From Erythrobacteraceae bacterium E2-1 Yellow Sea (lineage in GTDB: Bacteria; Pseudomonadota; Alphaproteobacteria; Sphingomonadales; Sphingomonadaceae): a stretch of DNA of 64,000 nucleotides. The position numbers and the translations under genes are program-made. The notes beneath the pieces are model-generated. The model did not search any database and was not told where the DNA came from. It saw only the letters and a program-made list of their open reading frames with translations. Within the stretch, counting starts at the first letter, position 1. Each line of letters starts with the position of its first letter. This document shows positions 8,850-16,008 of this stretch, piece after piece. Location: contig JADCLP010000006.1 of the NCBI GenBank assembly GCA_014983025.1, forward strand, positions 62,001 through 126,000. The letters are read 5' to 3'.

Positions 8850-9568
8850 CCCGAATAAATGCCAACGGCACCGCCCAGGATCAACTCAACCCGCGTATTC
8901 ATGAAGCCAGCATTGCGGATCATGCCTTCAAAATCGCGCGGCTTGGGAAAACGACGGATGGATTCGGCCAGATAGCGATAGCTGCCTTCGTCATCGGCAA
9001 TCATCTTACCGATCTTGGGCATCAAATGATGCGAATAAAGATCATAGATTTCCTTGAAGCCGGGCCATTCGGTAGAACCAAATTCCATGCAGAAAAAACG
9101 ACCGCCATGCTTCAACACGCGATGCGCCTCTGCCAGCGCCTGATCGATATGGGTCACATTGCGAATGCCAAATACGATGGTGTAGGCATCGAAGACAGCA
9201 GCCGGGTATGTCAGCTGTTCAGCGTTCTGGTTGGACCATACCAATGAGTTCAGCCCGCGCTCTATCGCGCGCTCGATCCCCACATCAAGCATATCCTGAT
9301 TGATATCGGCCACGGTAACATCAGCACCGCGTTCGGCCATGCGGAAAGCTATGTCGCCCGTGCCGCCTGCCATATCCAATATCGCCTCGCCCGGCTGCGG
9401 TTTGACCCTGCGTACAAACTTGTCCTTCCACAGCCGGTGCATGCCGCCCGACATGGCATCATTCATGATGTCATATTTGGTGGCAACGCTGGAAAACACC
9501 GCGCCAACACGGCGGGTCTTTTCTTCGGGGGCTACATCTTCATAGCCGAAAGATACCTGATCGCTCAT
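8837..9568 (-). CDS. ubiE: Ubiquinone/menaquinone C-methyltransferase UbiE
   Basis: This SAM-dependent C-methyltransferase methylates demethoxy-ubiquinol (or demethylmenaquinol) precursors. The N-terminus carries VFSSVATKYDIMNDAMSGG, a UbiE signature. The SAM-binding motif I is ILDMAGGTGDIAF, and a second UbiE signature is RVLKHGGRFFCMEF. The length of 243 residues matches the family. The gene leads a two-gene unit with ubiB and is divergent from mutM. The 57-bp gap to mutM holds a composite inverted repeat. Confidence 0.96.
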   Translation of the reverse strand: MSDQVSFGYEDVAPEEKTRRVGAVFSSVATKYDIMNDAMSGGMHRLWKDKFVRRVKPQPGEAILDMAGGTGDIAFRMAERGADVTVADINQDMLDVGIERAIERGLNSLVWSNQNAEQLTYPAAVFDAYTIVFGIRNVTHIDQALAEAHRVLKHGGRFFCMEFGSTEWPGFKEIYDLYSHHLMPKIGKMIADDEGSYRYLAESIRRFPKPRDFEGMIRNAGFMNTRVELILGGAVGIYSGWKI

Positions 9569-9569
9569 G

Positions 9570-9607
9570 GCTTTGCGCCTTAGGGAAGTTTATGAACTTC
9601 GCAAAGC
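9570..9607. promoter_or_regulatory. Composite inverted repeat between ubiE and mutM
   Basis: The outer arms GCTTTGCG (9570-9577) and CGCAAAGC (9600-9607) enclose inner arms GAAGTT (9585-9590) and AACTTC (9595-9600). All are perfect matches; a 7-base bulge lies on the left side. It sits between the divergent starts of ubiE and mutM and could be an operator shared by both. Confidence 0.5.
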
Positions 9608-9625
9608 TTGTTAGGGGCATCTTCC

Positions 9626-10441
9626 ATGCCAGAATTACCTGAAGTCGAAACAACAGTGCGCGGGCTCGCACGGTTCATGGACGGTGCGCAGATCACGCGC
9701 GTCACATTGAACCGGCCTGATTTGCGCCGCCCCTTTCCGCCGGAACTCGTGCAGGTGTTGACCGGTGCGCGCATCACATCCCTGGGCCGGCGGGCCAAAT
9801 ATGGCCTGATCCACACGGACCGCGAGCAGACAATGATATTCCACCTGGGGATGAGCGGGCGCTGGCGGATAGATCCAGCAGATGCTGATAAGCATGATCA
9901 CCTCTTGATCGAAACGGGCAGCAATCGCTTTGCCCTGTGCGACCCGCGGCGGTTCGGATCGGTCGACCTGGTAACGACAGACGCCCTCGCCACATGGCCC
10001 ACATTCGCCGTAATGGGGCCAGAGCCATTGGGAGAAGAACTAACCCCTTCCTATCTCAAAACCGTGCTCACTGGCCGCAAACAGGCGATCAAACTGTGCC
10101 TGCTTGATCAGCGGATCGTGGCGGGCTTGGGCAATATTTATGTCTGCGAGGCACTTTGGCGTGCAGGCATCAACCCAAGCAGAACAGCTGGCGCGGTAAC
10201 AAAACCGCAACTTGAACGGCTGGTGCCGGCAATCAAGGACGTGTTGACCCAATCGATCCGCGATGGTGGTTCCAGCTTGCGCGATTATGCCCAGCCCGAT
10301 GGTGAGCTGGGCTATTTCGCCACCCGCTTCGATGTCTATGGCCGCGAAGGCCTGGCCTGCCACCATGGGGATGGCGGAATCATCCAGCGTATTACCCAGG
10401 GCGGGCGCAGCAGCTGGTTCTGTAGTATATGCCAGAAGTGA
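9626..10441 (+). CDS. mutM: Formamidopyrimidine-DNA glycosylase with atypical zinc finger
   Basis: This is a bifunctional glycosylase/AP-lyase that removes 8-oxoguanine and formamidopyrimidines. The N-terminus MPELPEVETTVRGL supplies the catalytic Pro2 and Glu3, so ATG 9626, with AGGGGC eight bases upstream, is the right start. The helix-two-turn-helix region contains LDQRIVAGLGNIYVCEALW. The C-terminal zinc finger is unusual: the first half reads CHHGDGGIIQRI where a C-x2-C pair is expected, while the second pair is intact as WFCSICQ. A histidine may replace the missing cysteine. The length of 271 residues is normal. Confidence 0.95.
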   Translation: MPELPEVETTVRGLARFMDGAQITRVTLNRPDLRRPFPPELVQVLTGARITSLGRRAKYGLIHTDREQTMIFHLGMSGRWRIDPADADKHDHLLIETGSNRFALCDPRRFGSVDLVTTDALATWPTFAVMGPEPLGEELTPSYLKTVLTGRKQAIKLCLLDQRIVAGLGNIYVCEALWRAGINPSRTAGAVTKPQLERLVPAIKDVLTQSIRDGGSSLRDYAQPDGELGYFATRFDVYGREGLACHHGDGGIIQRITQGGRSSWFCSICQK

Positions 10442-10450
10442 AGGGTTTCC

Positions 10451-10479
10451 TTGACGATTCGCTTCACCGCGACTATGTG
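10451..10479 (+). promoter_or_regulatory. Probable rpsT promoter
   Basis: TTGACG (10451-10456) and TATGTG (10474-10479) are separated by 17 bp, a good sigma-70 layout, about 100 bp upstream of rpsT. A GATTC (GANTC) site overlaps the end of the -35 box. Just downstream, CGCCG, CGGCG and CGCCG-TTTT (10480-10508) can form two alternative short hairpins. Confidence 0.5.
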
Positions 10480-10579
10480 CGCCGCTTTCCGGCGTGAATC
10501 GCCGTTTTACAGACAGTTTGAACAGGTAATCGGTCGCCTGTGTGGTGACCCGAAGCATTAAGGTCGAGATAGGACAAAT

Positions 10580-10840
10580 ATGGCCAATACGCCGCAAGCC
10601 AAGAAGCGCATCCGTCGCAACACCCGCCGCGCCGAAGTGAACGGTGCGCGCATCAGCCGCATCCGCAGCTTCGTAAAGAAGGTCGAAGCTGCATGTGAAT
10701 CGGGCGACAAGGAAGCTGCAGCCACTGCGCTGAAGGCAGCTCAGCCGGAATTGGCACGCGGTGTGGCACGCGGTGTCCTGCACAAAAACACTGTCGCGCG
10801 CAAAATGTCGCGTCTGACAAAGCGAGTCGCATCACTGTGA
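10580..10840 (+). CDS. rpsT: 30S ribosomal protein S20
   Basis: S20 is a basic helical protein that binds 16S rRNA early in 30S assembly. The N-terminus [17 protein letters not shown] and the pattern [13 protein letters not shown], followed by the C-terminal [19 protein letters not shown], are typical. The length is 86 residues, as expected. It has its own likely promoter after mutM and a terminator at 10884-10918. It precedes dnaA, an order often seen in Alphaproteobacteria. Confidence 0.97.
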   Translation: MANTPQAKKRIRRNTRRAEVNGARISRIRSFVKKVEAACESGDKEAAATALKAAQPELARGVARGVLHKNTVARKMSRLTKRVASL

Positions 10841-10883
10841 TTCGCTGACCCGGAAGGGTCACAAACACCTTTTTGAAGGTCAT

Positions 10884-10918
10884 GGGGCCGGTCCTTTGGG
10901 ACCCGGCCCTTTCTTTTG
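10884..10918 (+). terminator. Intrinsic terminator of rpsT
   Basis: GGGCCGGTCC pairs with GGACCCGGCCC across a TTTG loop with one bulged C, followed by TTTCTTTT. It separates the rpsT transcript from dnaA. Confidence 0.85.
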
Positions 10919-11323
10919 TCATATAGCTGCACTGCAGCATCGCAATAACTGTAGGGTTTTCCACGATTCGCGTTGCCGAGATACAGAAATCGATTGTTTT
11001 TCAATGACTTCAACGCAAGCCTGCGGAGTCCGAACGAGTCAACCGAATTATTTCAGTTTTTTTGCACCTAGCCCTCTTGCTTGCAGAGAAAAGGCGTACA
11101 TAAATCGGTTTCACACCAGGGGCAGGACAGCCCGGGTTTTTACAGCTTGGACGATGGGGGGATTTCCGGAATCATGATTCCGGAAATGGGCGGAGCTTCG
11201 CCTATCGTAATCTTTTGGGGTTCCCGGGCTGCGGCCAGGGTGTTGGGGTTAGGATAAATCTGCGAGATGGTCGGCAAGAATGACAATGTGCGGCTCACGA
11301 AACGCACAGTAGACGAGGATTTG
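10919..11323 (+). other. Long dnaA upstream region without a gene
   Basis: About 400 bp with no convincing coding frame. It holds five of the ten GANTC (CcrM-type) sites that lie between 10456 and 11180: at 10965, 11026, 11036, 11169 and 11176. It also holds a 26-bp perfect palindrome. I found no perfect DnaA box (TTATCCACA) and could not fix a promoter, so I do not call this an origin. It is most likely the regulatory leader of dnaA. Confidence 0.6.
11162..11187. promoter_or_regulatory. 26-bp perfect palindrome upstream of dnaA with two GANTC sites
   Basis: The left half is ATTTCCGGAATCA and the right half is its exact reverse complement, with no spacer. The centre contains GAATC (11169-11173) and GATTC (11176-11180), both matching the CcrM methylation site GANTC. 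It could be an operator for a dimeric regulator, a methylation switch or an mRNA hairpin. Confidence 0.75.
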
Positions 11324-12733
11324 ATGGAAGATGCGGAAGCAGTAAACCTGGCGGCAGATTGGGCAGATATCAGCCAGGGCTTGCGCAAGGATCTGGGGCA
11401 CCAACTTCACAGTCAGTGGATCAAACCGATCCAGCTGGGCGGATTCAGCAAGGAGAGCGGCACGCTCGACCTGTTCCTGCCCACCGAATTTTCGGCCAAT
11501 TGGGTGAATGACCGTTTCCATGACCGTCTTCAGCTGGCCTGGAAGATTGCCCGCAGCGAAGTCCGTAAGGTCCGTATCCAGGTTCATCCCGGTCGTCGCC
11601 AATTGCCCGAATTGCGACTCGACAATGGCCGTCGCCCGGCAAATGACGGGTTCGATACCAGTGTCATCGCAGTTGCGGCTGGCAGCATGGGTGATGCAGG
11701 CTTTACCAGTTCGGTTGGCCTTGACCCATCATTGACCTTTGCTGCCTTTGTTACAGGTGAAGCCAATGTTCTGGCCTGCAATGCGGCGCAGCGCATGGCA
11801 GCGACTGAACAGCCGCAATTCAGCCCGCTTTATCTCAAGGCCGCGACTGGGCAGGGCAAGACTCACTTGTTGCACGCCATCGGCCATGCCTATCTTTCAG
11901 CCCACCCGCGTGCGCGCATCTTCTATTGCAGTGCTGAACGCTTCATGGTCGAATTTGTTCAGGCGCTCAAAGCCAATCAGATGATCGAATTCAAGGCGCG
12001 GCTGCGCAGCTTCGATCTGCTGCTGGTGGATGACATCCAGTTCATCATCGGCAAGGCGAGCGCGCAGGAAGAACTGCTTTACACGATCGATGCCCTGCTG
12101 GCCGAAGGCAAGCGGCTGGTATTCGCTGCAGACCGCGCGCCGCAGGCGCTGGACGGTGTTGAGCCCCGCCTGTTGAGCCGCCTTTCCATGGGCCTCGTCG
12201 CCGATATTCAGGCGGCTGATATTGAACTGCGGCGTTCGATCCTGGAATCGAAACTGACGCGCTTTGCCCCGCTCGACGTACCCGATGATGTGATCGATTT
12301 CCTCGCCCGCACCATCACCCGCAATGTACGCGAACTGGTGGGCGGCCTCAACAAACTGATCGCCTATGCCCAGTTGACCGGGCAGGAAGTGTCGCTGCAA
12401 CTGGCGGAAGAACAGCTGACCGATATCCTGTCGGCCAATCGCCGCCGGATCACGATTGATGAAATCCAGCGCACCGTGTGCCAGTTCTATCGCATCGACC
12501 GGGCCGAAATGTCGTCAAAGCGGCGCGCCCGCGCCGTGGTGCGCCCGCGCCAGGTTGCCATGTATCTGGCCAAGGTGTTGACACCGCGCAGCTACCCCGA
12601 AATCGGGCGCAAATTCGGTGGCCGTGACCATTCCACGGTTATCCACGCTGTTCGCCTGATCGAGGATCTGCGCCAGCGCGATGCCGATATGGATGGCGAT
12701 GTGCGCAGCCTGCTGCGCCAGCTGGAAAGTTAA
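11324..12733 (+). CDS. dnaA: Chromosomal replication initiator DnaA
   Basis: DnaA binds DnaA boxes at oriC, melts the origin and loads DnaB. Domain I lies at the N-terminus (WADISQGLRKDLGHQLHSQW). The AAA+ domain has Walker A ATGQGKTHLLHAIG near residue 174 and Walker B LLLVDDIQFI. The C-terminal helix-turn-helix holds the DnaA signature GGRDHSTVIHAVRLIEDL. The protein is 469 residues from ATG 11324, which has GAGG just upstream. An in-frame ATG at 11267 would add 19 residues and cannot be excluded. The long upstream region with GANTC sites suggests methylation-linked control as in Caulobacter. Confidence 0.96.
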   Translation: MEDAEAVNLAADWADISQGLRKDLGHQLHSQWIKPIQLGGFSKESGTLDLFLPTEFSANWVNDRFHDRLQLAWKIARSEVRKVRIQVHPGRRQLPELRLDNGRRPANDGFDTSVIAVAAGSMGDAGFTSSVGLDPSLTFAAFVTGEANVLACNAAQRMAATEQPQFSPLYLKAATGQGKTHLLHAIGHAYLSAHPRARIFYCSAERFMVEFVQALKANQMIEFKARLRSFDLLLVDDIQFIIGKASAQEELLYTIDALLAEGKRLVFAADRAPQALDGVEPRLLSRLSMGLVADIQAADIELRRSILESKLTRFAPLDVPDDVIDFLARTITRNVRELVGGLNKLIAYAQLTGQEVSLQLAEEQLTDILSANRRRITIDEIQRTVCQFYRIDRAEMSSKRRARAVVRPRQVAMYLAKVLTPRSYPEIGRKFGGRDHSTVIHAVRLIEDLRQRDADMDGDVRSLLRQLES

Positions 12734-12772
12734 TTCCAACACAATTTGCACAGATCAGCCACAGCTTGATCG

Positions 12773-12830
12773 ACAGGTCTGTAAACAGGCCTATCGACAG
12801 GCTGTGCACATGCTGCCAACAGGCTGTGCA
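12773..12830. repeat. Short direct repeats between dnaA and the DUF983 gene
   Basis: The 12-mer ACAGGCTGTGCA occurs at 12797-12808 and 12819-12830, a 22-bp period or about two helical turns. Related ACAGG units start at 12773 and 12785, and ATCGACAGG occurs twice. The last copy runs into the next ATG. The role is unknown. Confidence 0.5.
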
Positions 12831-13231
12831 TGCAAATATCCACCACCCTGCCCGGTAATTTTCGTAGCGCACTAATGCGTGGCCTGCGCGGGCAATGCCC
12901 ACGTTGCGGCGAAGGCGCATTGTTTCACAAATGGCTGAAACCGTACAATGCATGCCCCACATGCGCGCTGGACCTGACGCCACAACAGGCGGATGACTTC
13001 CCGGCCTATATTGCCATCTTCATCACCGGTCATCTGGTGGGGCCAATCATTATCATGCTGGCGCTGGAATATGCGCTCAGCAGTTGGCAGATTGCCGCCA
13101 TCCTTTTGCCCATGGCCACGGCCATGATGCTGGCAATGCTGCAACCGGTGAAAGGCGGGGTAATCACCGCGCAATGGTGGAACGGCATGCATGGCTTTGT
13201 GAAAGAACGTGTAGAGGCCCCGCCGGAATGA
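12830..13231 (+). CDS. DUF983 zinc-ribbon membrane protein
   Basis: The protein opens with a zinc-ribbon-like pair, GQCPRCGEG and NACPTCALDL (residues about 23-47). Two hydrophobic segments follow: FPAYIAIFITGHLVGPIIIM and WQIAAILLPMATAMMLAML. This is the DUF983 layout, with the conserved ending GGVITAQWWNGMHGF. The role of the family is unknown; it is common in Alphaproteobacteria. The ATG lies inside a 12-bp repeat after dnaA. The stop overlaps the start of the next gene (ATGA), so the two are translationally coupled. Confidence 0.8.
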   Translation: MQISTTLPGNFRSALMRGLRGQCPRCGEGALFHKWLKPYNACPTCALDLTPQQADDFPAYIAIFITGHLVGPIIIMLALEYALSSWQIAAILLPMATAMMLAMLQPVKGGVITAQWWNGMHGFVKERVEAPPE

Positions 13232-13992
13232 ATTTGCCTGAGGAACGGCTGGACCGCTTTGCCCGACATATCGTGCTGCCCGAAATCGGCGGCGCTGGGC
13301 AGGTGGCGCTGGCGGGCAAGCATGTCGCGCTAATTGGCCTCGGCGGCATTGGTTCGCCCGCCTTGCAATATCTCGCCGCGGCCGGGATTGGCCGCTTCAC
13401 ACTGGTGGATGACGATGTGGTGGAGGCGAGCAATCTGCAACGCCAGACCATTTTTACCACCCGCGATGTGGGGCATGGCAAGGCGGTATCGGCCCGCCGC
13501 TGGATGGCCAATTTTGACGAGGCCTTGCAGGTCGACATAAGCGATACGCGCCTCTCAGCCGAAAATGCCGTGCAAATGCTGGGTGGTGCCGATCTTGTGC
13601 TGGATGGGACAGACAATTTCGCAACGCGGCTTGCTGTATCCGATACTTGCGTCGCACAGGGCATTCCATTGCTCAGCGCCGCAGTGGGCCGGTTTCAGGG
13701 GCAAGTGGGTACCTTTGCCGGGCATTTGCCTGATCAGGCCTGCTATCGCTGCTTTGTTGGCGATGCCTTTGATGCGGAAGATTGCGACACATGCGCTGAC
13801 GATGGCATGCTGGGGGCCATGGCGGGCTGGGTCGGTACGTTCGCTGCCATGCAGGCCATGCGCGTACTGCTGCAAGGTGTCAGCATATTAGGCAATCCGC
13901 AATGGGGTCAGCTGCATTTGCTCGAGGGGATGCAACCAGGACTGCGCAGCATGCGGATTGTGAAGGACCCTGCCTGCACGGCTTGCTCTTGA
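13228..13992 (+). CDS. ThiF/MoeB/HesA-family adenylyltransferase
   Basis: This E1-like enzyme is expected to adenylate the C-terminal glycine of a small sulfur-carrier protein (MoaD or ThiS type) for molybdopterin or thiamin synthesis. The N-terminus ERLDRFARHIVLPEIGGAGQ is the family signature. The nucleotide loop is LIGLGGIGSPALQYLAAAG, and DLVLDGTDNFATR is conserved. Zinc ligands are present as ACYRC and TACS. The stretch CADDGMLGAMAG includes the cysteine at the family's catalytic position. The length of 254 residues is typical. It overlaps the DUF983 gene by 4 bp. MoeB and ThiF cannot be separated from sequence alone, so no symbol is given. Confidence 0.88.
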   Translation: MNLPEERLDRFARHIVLPEIGGAGQVALAGKHVALIGLGGIGSPALQYLAAAGIGRFTLVDDDVVEASNLQRQTIFTTRDVGHGKAVSARRWMANFDEALQVDISDTRLSAENAVQMLGGADLVLDGTDNFATRLAVSDTCVAQGIPLLSAAVGRFQGQVGTFAGHLPDQACYRCFVGDAFDAEDCDTCADDGMLGAMAGWVGTFAAMQAMRVLLQGVSILGNPQWGQLHLLEGMQPGLRSMRIVKDPACTACS

Positions 13993-14015
13993 AAATTCCA
14001 CCAACTCGATTAAAT

Positions 14016-14036
14016 ATGATATCATAATTATATCAT
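14016..14036. promoter_or_regulatory. AT-rich operator-like site upstream of the SPFH gene
   Basis: The palindrome ATGATATCAT (14016-14025) is followed seven bases later by ATATCAT (14030-14036). This also gives an inverted repeat of ATGATAT and ATATCAT. The site ends 15 bp before the ATG, just ahead of AAGGAG, where a bound regulator would block transcription or translation. It is strikingly AT-rich for this genome. Confidence 0.55.
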
Positions 14037-14051
14037 TAAGGAGATTGTTGG

Positions 14052-14969
14052 ATGAACAGCGGTCATTCAGAAATGCGACGCAGCACGGAACGTGCCGCGC
14101 AGACTTTCAATGGATATTTCTTTCTGATCGGCCTGCCGATCCTGTGGTTCCTCAGCTATTTGGTGGTCGCCAATGCGTTACCAGGCCTTGAATATGGCAA
14201 AGCAGGCAAACTGACCTTTATCTTCACGCTAGTGGGTGTGGTGATTGCAAATACGATATTCACTACCGGCTTTTTCATGGTCCAGCCCAATGAAACACGT
14301 GTCATCACCCTGTTTGGCAAATATGTCGGCACCGAACGGACTGACGGCTTGCGCTGGATCTGGCCATGGATGAGCAAGAAAAAAGTGTCAGTTCGCGCGC
14401 ACAATGTTCATTCAGAACGGGTAAAAATTAACGATCTGCGCGGCAATCCTGTCGATATTGCCTGCAATGTTGTGTGGCGGGTGCGCGATACGGCACAAGC
14501 CGTTTTCGATATCGATGATTATCGTGAATTCGTGAATATCCAGATCGAAGCCGGTCTGCGCACAGTGGGCGCGCGCCATCCATATGATGATATGAGCGAA
14601 GATGATCAGACAACCTTGCGCGGCAGTGCGGATGTGATCAATTCTGAACTGCAGGCAGAGCTGAATGACAGGCTGGCTGTGGCTGGCATCGTGGTGGACG
14701 AGGCTGGCTTGACCCACCTCGCTTACGCTCAGGAAATCGCCGGGGCGATGTTGCGCCGCCAGCAGGCAGAAGCGATCATCGCAGCACGTACAAAGATTGT
14801 GATGGGCGCGGTCAGCATGGTTGAAGACGCGCTGGAGAAGCTCCGCAAGGATGGAATTGTCGAACTGGATGATGAACGACGAGCCGCCATGGTTTCCAAT
14901 CTGATGGTAGTTCTGTGCGGTGATCGCGAAGCACAGCCCATCGTCAACGCCGGAACCTTGTACCAGTAG
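14052..14969 (+). CDS. SPFH/band-7 domain membrane protein
   Basis: The protein has two N-terminal membrane helices (residues about 22-45 and 55-78). A stomatin/prohibitin/flotillin/HflK-type domain then begins at FFMVQPNETRVITLFGKYVG. The stretch DGLRWIWPW and the helical C-terminal part AQEIAGAMLRRQQAEAIIAA fit SPFH proteins, which form membrane-bound oligomers and often scaffold proteases or lipid domains. It has 305 residues. It is preceded by a strong AAGGAG site and an operator-like repeat. It is followed after 3 bp by a small ribbon-helix-helix protein, a pairing seen in several bacteria. The exact role is unknown. Confidence 0.85.
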   Translation: MNSGHSEMRRSTERAAQTFNGYFFLIGLPILWFLSYLVVANALPGLEYGKAGKLTFIFTLVGVVIANTIFTTGFFMVQPNETRVITLFGKYVGTERTDGLRWIWPWMSKKKVSVRAHNVHSERVKINDLRGNPVDIACNVVWRVRDTAQAVFDIDDYREFVNIQIEAGLRTVGARHPYDDMSEDDQTTLRGSADVINSELQAELNDRLAVAGIVVDEAGLTHLAYAQEIAGAMLRRQQAEAIIAARTKIVMGAVSMVEDALEKLRKDGIVELDDERRAAMVSNLMVVLCGDREAQPIVNAGTLYQ

Positions 14970-14972
14970 CCG

Positions 14973-15173
14973 ATGCCTCAATCCTCGCGCAAAGCCTTCG
15001 CATTGCGGCTCGATCCGGCGCTCCACGACGTGGTGGAGCGCCTGGCAGCAAGCGAACTGCGCTCTGTAAACAATGAGATCGAAATCCTCTTGCGTGAAGC
15101 GCTGGCAAAGCGTGGGATTGCTGTTCCACAAGGCCAGCGCCCACGCCGGGGCCGCCCACCAAAGCAGGACTAA
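14973..15173 (+). CDS. Small ribbon-helix-helix (Arc/HicB-like) DNA-binding protein
   Basis: This 66-residue protein has KAFALRLDPALHDVVERLA followed by RSVNNEIEILLREALAKRG, the strand-helix-helix pattern of Arc/MetJ-type repressors and HicB-like antitoxins. The tail is very basic (RPRRGRPPK), like an AT-hook, and may add DNA contact. It begins 3 bp after the SPFH gene, so the two are surely co-transcribed. No toxin gene is visible beside it, so an antitoxin role is not supported here. A plausible but untested target is the AT-rich repeat upstream of the SPFH gene. Confidence 0.8.
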   Translation: MPQSSRKAFALRLDPALHDVVERLAASELRSVNNEIEILLREALAKRGIAVPQGQRPRRGRPPKQD

Positions 15174-15182
15174 CCTGAACGG

Positions 15183-15902
15183 TCAGCCGCCTAGCACTGC
15201 TTCCACCCACTGTGGCACCAGATCGCCCGCCCTGCCCAATCGCGATTCGTCGAACCAGTGCGACCCTTCGCTGCGCTCCAGATTCAGTTCCAGAGTTTGC
15301 GCGCGCAGATCGCGCGCCTCGCGCACAAACCCGGCGGCAGGATAGACCGCACCGCTGGTGCCGATGCTGACGAACAGATCCGCCTCGCGCAAAGCGGCGT
15401 AAATCCGCTCCATCTGATAGGGCATTTCGCCAAACCAGACGATGTCGGGCCGCAGGCTTGGCGCGGCGCAGACGGGGCATGGCGGACGGTCCAGCATGGG
15501 TGCATCCCAAGGGCTGCGCATCTCGCAGGAAAGGCATAGCGCACTTTTCAGCTCGCCATGCATATGCAGCATACGGTTTGCGCCTGCGCGTTCATGCAGA
15601 TCGTCGACATTCTGCGTGACGATCAGCAATTCGCCTGAAAATTCCTGGTCCAGCCGTGCAAGGGCATGATGCGCCGGGTTCGGTTCCGCATGGGCCAGCG
15701 CCGCACGCCGCATATCGTAGAAACGCAGCACCAGATCGGGATCGCGGGCAAACCCTTCAGGCGTCGCCACATCCTCTATCCGGTGCTGTTCCCACAAACC
15801 GTCAGCCGCGCGGAAGGTATCGATCCCGCTTTCAGCGGATATGCCTGCGCCTGTAAGCACCACGATATTGGATAGACCGGATTTCATATGCATACTCGTC
15901 AT
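15183..15902 (-). CDS. cobB: NAD-dependent protein deacylase, class III sirtuin (CobB-like)
   Basis: Sirtuins remove acyl groups from lysine using NAD. Motifs in order are TGAGISAESGIDTFR (NAD binding), TQNVDDLHERAG, the catalytic HMHGEL, a four-cysteine zinc module (CLSC and CPVC), and IVWFGEMP. The stretch RFYDMRR places a Tyr and an Arg three residues apart, the class III signature that favours succinyl or malonyl lysine. It has 239 residues with the first ATG; in-frame ATGs three and five codons later are also possible. It is convergent with the ribbon-helix-helix gene and divergent from dapB across a repeat. Confidence 0.93.
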   Translation of the reverse strand: MTSMHMKSGLSNIVVLTGAGISAESGIDTFRAADGLWEQHRIEDVATPEGFARDPDLVLRFYDMRRAALAHAEPNPAHHALARLDQEFSGELLIVTQNVDDLHERAGANRMLHMHGELKSALCLSCEMRSPWDAPMLDRPPCPVCAAPSLRPDIVWFGEMPYQMERIYAALREADLFVSIGTSGAVYPAAGFVREARDLRAQTLELNLERSEGSHWFDESRLGRAGDLVPQWVEAVLGG

Positions 15903-15987
15903 GCTGAACTTGTTTCAGCATCCATCCTGCCCCACAGTGCAAACATCGCAAGTGAATAAATAGGTCCTGAAGTAAGTTCAGGGTGAC
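15898..15987. repeat. Inverted pair of REP-like hairpin units between cobB and dapB
   Basis: The left unit (15898-15923) and the reverse complement of the right unit (15964-15987) match at most positions. Each unit is itself a hairpin: TGCTGAA-N5-TTCAGCA on the left and CCTGAA-N5-TTCAGG on the right. The flanks also pair (CATCCTGCC with GGCAGGATG). The architecture resembles a paired REP-type intergenic element and sits directly before dapB. Confidence 0.7.
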
Positions 15988-16008
15988 GGTTTGGCTAAGG
16001 ATGGCAGG

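Noticed and set aside
10919-11323. oriC upstream of dnaA
   Set aside because: No perfect DnaA box and no AT-rich 13-mers were found, so only a regulatory region is claimed.
14412-15131. Minus-strand 239-codon frame opposite the SPFH gene
   Set aside because: It covers a clear SPFH protein and the ribbon-helix-helix gene and shows no domain of its own.
14973-15173. HicB-type antitoxin of a toxin-antitoxin pair
   Set aside because: No small toxin gene lies next to it; the partner is an SPFH membrane protein.
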